This document shows positions 5,486-7,257 of a stretch of 7,257 bases of DNA, in pieces; within the stretch, counting starts at the first letter, position 1; every line of letters begins with the position of its first letter. Source of the stretch: Flavobacteriaceae bacterium (GTDB lineage: Bacteria; Bacteroidota; Bacteroidia; Flavobacteriales; Flavobacteriaceae); contig CANJDA010000111.1 of the NCBI GenBank assembly GCA_947472705.1, positions 1 through 7,257 of the forward strand, read 5' to 3'. A model generated the notes under the pieces. The model saw nothing but the letters and a program-made list of their open reading frames with translations, was not told where the DNA came from and ran no database searches. The position numbers were made by a program, and so were the translations under genes.

Positions 5486-5514
5486 GCAAAAATAGTTATT
5501 CAAATTATGCTCAA
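5486..5514 (-). promoter_or_regulatory. Bacteroidota-type promoter abutting the start codon at 5482
   Basis: On the minus strand, TTG (5514-5512), 17 bases, then TATTTTTGC (5494-5486), a full TAnnTTTG match. Only four bases separate its final G from the ATG at 5482, so transcription would begin at or next to the start codon, giving a leaderless or nearly leaderless mRNA. Confidence 0.5.
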
Positions 5515-5561
5515 AAGACTATTATAAAATATTTAACATCTTTCTAAAGTAAATTAACGCC

Positions 5562-5576
5562 ATAAATTTAATTTAT
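5562..5576. promoter_or_regulatory. Candidate LysR-type (OxyR) operator upstream of oxyR
   Basis: ATAAAT-TTA-ATTTAT is a perfect 15-bp palindrome containing T-N11-A, the minimal LysR-family recognition pattern (T5563, A5575). It sits in the -33 region, seven bases before the oxyR -7 box, where a bound regulator could repress its own gene. AT-rich DNA produces such palindromes by chance, so confidence is modest. Confidence 0.35.
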
Positions 5577-5582
5577 TGTTTT

Positions 5583-5591
5583 TACATTTGC
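5583..5591 (+). promoter_or_regulatory. -7 element of the oxyR promoter
   Basis: TACATTTGC matches TAnnTTTG exactly, 18 bases before the oxyR ATG, implying a leader of roughly 12-16 bases. No TTG is present at the -33 spacing. Confidence 0.5.
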
Positions 5592-5609
5592 ATCAAATAT
5601 TATTATACT

Positions 5610-6551
5610 ATGACCATTACACAATTAAAATATGTTTTAGCTGTAGCTGAACACAAGAACTTTACATTAGCGGCAGAGAAATGTTTTGTTACGCAACCTA
5701 CTTTGAGTATGCAAATTCAAAAAGTAGAAGAAGAATTGGGGATTCAGATTTTTGACCGAACTAAAAAACCAATACAACTTACCGAGATTGGGCAAAAAAT
5801 TGTCAATCAATCTAAAAACATCGTCAATGAAGCTGATAGAATTCAAGACATTGTTGATCAACAAAAAGGATTTATTGGAGGGGAATTTCGTTTAGCAATA
5901 ATTCCAACAGTGATGCCAACATTATTGCCAATGTTTCTAAACAATTTTATTAAAAAATACCCCAAAGTAAAATTGATTATTGAGGAATTAAATACAAACG
6001 ATATCATTGAAAAACTCAATAATGGTCATTTAGATGCTGCCATAGCTGCAACTCCTTTGCAAGAAGATAAAATAAAAGAAGTTGTACTTTATTACGAACC
6101 CTTCGTTGCCTACATACCCGAGAATCATAACACATTTAGCAAAAAAGAAATTGAAATTGAAGATTTAGATATAAATGAAATTTTATTGTTACAAGATGGA
6201 CATTGCTTCAGAGATGGAATTTTAAATTTGTGCAGAAATCAAAATAAAAATGAAAAAAGCCATTTTCAACTTAATAGTGGAAGTTTTGAAACACTTATAA
6301 AATTGGCAGATGAAGGATTAGGAATAACATTGCTCCCTTATTTACATACTTTAAATTTGAGCGAAAAAGATCAGTTAAAACTCAAACATTTTGTAGAACC
6401 AAAACCAGCGAGAGAAGTTAGCTTAATTTTTCCAAAAAATGAATTAAAAATACATATAATTGATGCTTTAAGAGATACAATTTCAGGGGTTATAAGAGGG
6501 GCAATTGCTTTTCAGAATATACAAATCATAAGCCCAATTCAAAAAAAATAA
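5610..6551 (+). CDS. oxyR: OxyR, peroxide-sensing LysR-type transcriptional regulator
   Basis: The 313-residue protein has the LysR layout: a winged helix-turn-helix at about residues 1-60 (MTITQLKYVLAVAEHKNFTL, AAEKCFVTQPTLSMQIQKVE), a linker helix to about 88, and a type-2 periplasmic-binding-like sensor domain from about 90 to 300. The OxyR-specific peroxide switch is present: LLLQDGHCFRDGILNLC carries Cys199 and Cys208, nine residues apart and with the same numbering as the E. coli disulfide pair. Family knowledge: H2O2 oxidises the first Cys, the disulfide re-shapes the tetramer, and catalase, peroxiredoxin, Dps and similar genes are induced. Here it is divergent from a small membrane protein gene and monocistronic, ending in a terminator that overlaps its stop codon. 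A palindromic T-N11-A site near its promoter suggests autoregulation. The ATG at 5610 gives the standard OxyR N-terminus. About 3 kb away lies an exported peroxidase gene, with no visible shared operator. Confidence 0.95.
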   Translation: MTITQLKYVLAVAEHKNFTLAAEKCFVTQPTLSMQIQKVEEELGIQIFDRTKKPIQLTEIGQKIVNQSKNIVNEADRIQDIVDQQKGFIGGEFRLAIIPTVMPTLLPMFLNNFIKKYPKVKLIIEELNTNDIIEKLNNGHLDAAIAATPLQEDKIKEVVLYYEPFVAYIPENHNTFSKKEIEIEDLDINEILLLQDGHCFRDGILNLCRNQNKNEKSHFQLNSGSFETLIKLADEGLGITLLPYLHTLNLSEKDQLKLKHFVEPKPAREVSLIFPKNELKIHIIDALRDTISGVIRGAIAFQNIQIISPIQKK

Positions 6552-6582
6552 GGAGCTGTTGCACCAACTCCTTATTTTTTTT
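6546..6582. terminator. Bidirectional terminator between oxyR and the convergent small gene
   Basis: AATAAGGAG (6547-6555) / CTCCTTATT (6568-6576) forms a 9-bp stem with a 12-base loop that can pair further (GTTG/CAAC). An A-run precedes it and a T-run follows, so each strand has a T-tract. It overlaps the oxyR TAA and lies just past the TAG of the minus-strand gene at 6586, so it serves both. Confidence 0.9.
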
Positions 6583-6585
6583 CTG

Positions 6586-6780
6586 CTAACTAACCACAGA
6601 TAAACATTGCTTCAATTCAGGATGTTCACTCGTGAAATATTGAAGCCATTTTTTTAATTGCTCAACCTCATATGGTAGTAAATTTTTTACTGCTTTTTTT
6701 AATTCTTTTGCAAAAAGAATCGGGTCGAAGCTCACTCTTTCGAGTACCGATTTTGTGTAATCATAAATCATTCTAGGCAT
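6586..6780 (-). CDS. Small protein (64 residues), paralogue of the neighbouring gene at 6937
   Basis: The product starts MPRMIYDYTKSVLERVSF and has the core LFAKELKKA, LLPYEVEQLKKWL and FTSEHPEL. It aligns without gaps over about 58 residues to the product of the gene at 6937-7143, with roughly half the positions identical, including MI-x-DYTK, V16, LF-x-KEL, A30, LLP-x-E, L42, WL, FT and PEL. That conservation between two diverged copies is good evidence for real coding. Predicted to be mostly helical, soluble, with no signal peptide. ATG at M4 is an alternative start, but the M-x-R before it is shared by both copies, favouring the longer form. From memory, similar small proteins recur in Bacteroidota with no known function. 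It shares a bidirectional terminator with oxyR and may have its own promoter at 6822-6853. Confidence 0.85.
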   Translation of the reverse strand: MPRMIYDYTKSVLERVSFDPILFAKELKKAVKNLLPYEVEQLKKWLQYFTSEHPELKQCLSVVS

Positions 6781-6821
6781 AATGGTTAAGATTTGGGGTT
6801 ATCTTACTATAAGAACGTTGA

Positions 6822-6853
6822 GTAAATGTAAACAAAAAAAAGTTTTACAACAA
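6822..6853 (-). promoter_or_regulatory. Candidate promoter for the small gene at 6780
   Basis: On the minus strand TACATTTAC (6830-6822) matches TAnnTTTG with one mismatch. TTG triplets at 6853-6851 and 6850-6848 give spacers of 20 and 17 bases. A start near 6817 would leave a leader of about 37 bases. Confidence 0.4.
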
Positions 6854-6936
6854 GCTTTTTTATTAAAAATTACCGTTTAAAAACTCAAAACATCGATTAA
6901 ATACATTTTTTTTAAATATTTTAAAGTTTTAACTTA

Positions 6937-7143
6937 CTATTTTTTTTTATCTAAACATTCCCAAAACCATTTTTGAAGTTCAGGTTTATCTGCTGTAAAA
7001 AAGAACAACCAATTAATTAAATTTTCTTTCTCGTGAGGCAACAGCTTATTAGATGCTCTGTTTAGTTCTTTAACAAAAAGAGTTTTGTTATGACATACTT
7101 TTATGATTGCATTTTTTGTATAATCAAAAATCATTCGTCCCAT
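6937..7143 (-). CDS. Small protein (68 residues), paralogue of the gene at 6586
   Basis: The product starts MGRMIFDYTKNAIIKVCHN and continues LFVKELNRA, LLPHEKENLINWL, FFTADKPELQKWFWECL, ending in three Lys. It aligns end to end with the 64-residue neighbour on the same strand, 156 bases away. Compared with that copy it is richer in aromatic residues after WL (WLFFF; KWFWEC) and has two Cys (C17, C60-62 region). Such unequal divergence suggests an old tandem duplication with separate roles rather than a recent copy. No signal peptide or membrane segment. No strong terminator separates the two genes, only AT-rich DNA with a poor A/T hairpin near 6836-6860, so they may be partly co-transcribed, this one first. 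A palindrome lies just upstream of its start. Function unknown. Confidence 0.85.
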   Translation of the reverse strand: MGRMIFDYTKNAIIKVCHNKTLFVKELNRASNKLLPHEKENLINWLFFFTADKPELQKWFWECLDKKK

Positions 7144-7163
7144 GATATCAATTTTAATAATTA

Positions 7164-7179
7164 GTACATCTATATGTAC
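7164..7179. promoter_or_regulatory. Inverted repeat upstream of the small gene at 7143
   Basis: GTACAT-CTAT-ATGTAC, perfect 6-bp arms with a 4-base spacer, centred about 28 bases before the ATG at 7143. It could be an operator for a dimeric regulator or a hairpin in the leader. I do not know a regulator for it. Confidence 0.35.
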
Positions 7180-7217
7180 GTAACAATTAATAAGATAGTT
7201 TTCCTATGTCATAAAAC

Positions 7218-7253
7218 AAAAAAAAAGGAACCGTTTAAGTTCCTTTTAGTTTT
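7218..7253 (-). terminator. Terminator, probably of a minus-strand gene beyond the right edge
   Basis: AAAAGGAAC (7223-7231) / GTTCCTTTT (7239-7247) is a 9-bp stem with a 7-base loop. On the minus strand it is followed by nine Ts; on the plus strand the T-tract is interrupted (TTTTAGTTTTATT). No plus-strand gene leads into it, so it most likely ends an unseen minus-strand gene to the right. Confidence 0.8.
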
Positions 7254-7257
7254 ATTG

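Noticed and set aside
5483..5503. Upstream ATG at 5503 as the start of the small membrane protein
   Set aside because: The codons between the two ATGs contain the -7 promoter box, and the longer form puts NNYFCH before an otherwise normal signal/anchor start.
1..7257. Search for mobile elements, CRISPR arrays, toxin-antitoxin or phage-defence systems
   Set aside because: No transposase, integrase, regularly spaced repeats, recognised toxin-antitoxin pair or defence-gene signature was seen on either strand.

Overview
The window looks like a chromosomal stretch from a member of the Flavobacteriia, most likely Flavobacterium or a close relative. The DNA is strongly AT-rich. Start codons lack clear Shine-Dalgarno sequences, and several genes are preceded by the Bacteroidota-type promoter (TTG, about 17-20 bases, TAnnTTTG). 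The proteins (OxyR, a beta-carbonic anhydrase with a SulP transporter, an exported glutathione peroxidase, an M56-associated periplasmic domain) also fit that group. I see no phage, transposon, CRISPR or integrase sequence, so this reads as ordinary core or near-core genome.

Layout. Bases 1-908 (+) hold the rest of a secreted protein with a C-terminal heptad coiled coil, ended by a strong terminator. A 47-codon gene follows (966-1109, +), then tRNA-Arg(ACG) (1176-1249, +) with its own promoter and terminator. A 125-residue protein of unknown function (1514-1891, +) ends in a terminator. An exported glutathione peroxidase (1962-2564, -) comes next. It is separated by a 329-base gap, containing a strong minus-strand terminator, from the operon sulP then carbonic anhydrase (5133 down to 2894, -).

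Upstream of that operon is a small membrane-anchored protein (5195-5482, -), apparently transcribed from a promoter that abuts its start codon. It diverges from oxyR (5610-6551, +). oxyR converges, across a shared bidirectional terminator, on two paralogous 64- and 68-residue proteins (6586-6780 and 6937-7143, both -). A last terminator at 7218-7253 probably ends a minus-strand gene lying beyond the window.

How the genes may work together. The SulP transporter and the carbonic anhydrase form the clearest unit: probable bicarbonate uptake (or other anion exchange) coupled to CO2/HCO3- interconversion. OxyR and the glutathione peroxidase are both peroxide-related, but they lie about 3 kb apart and nothing in the sequence directly links them. 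The remaining small proteins are unknowns. I did not find a convincing new multi-gene system. The best leads are the two small paralogues, the unexplained transcribed gap at 2671-2893, the short gene at 966, and the probable leaderless transcript at 5482.
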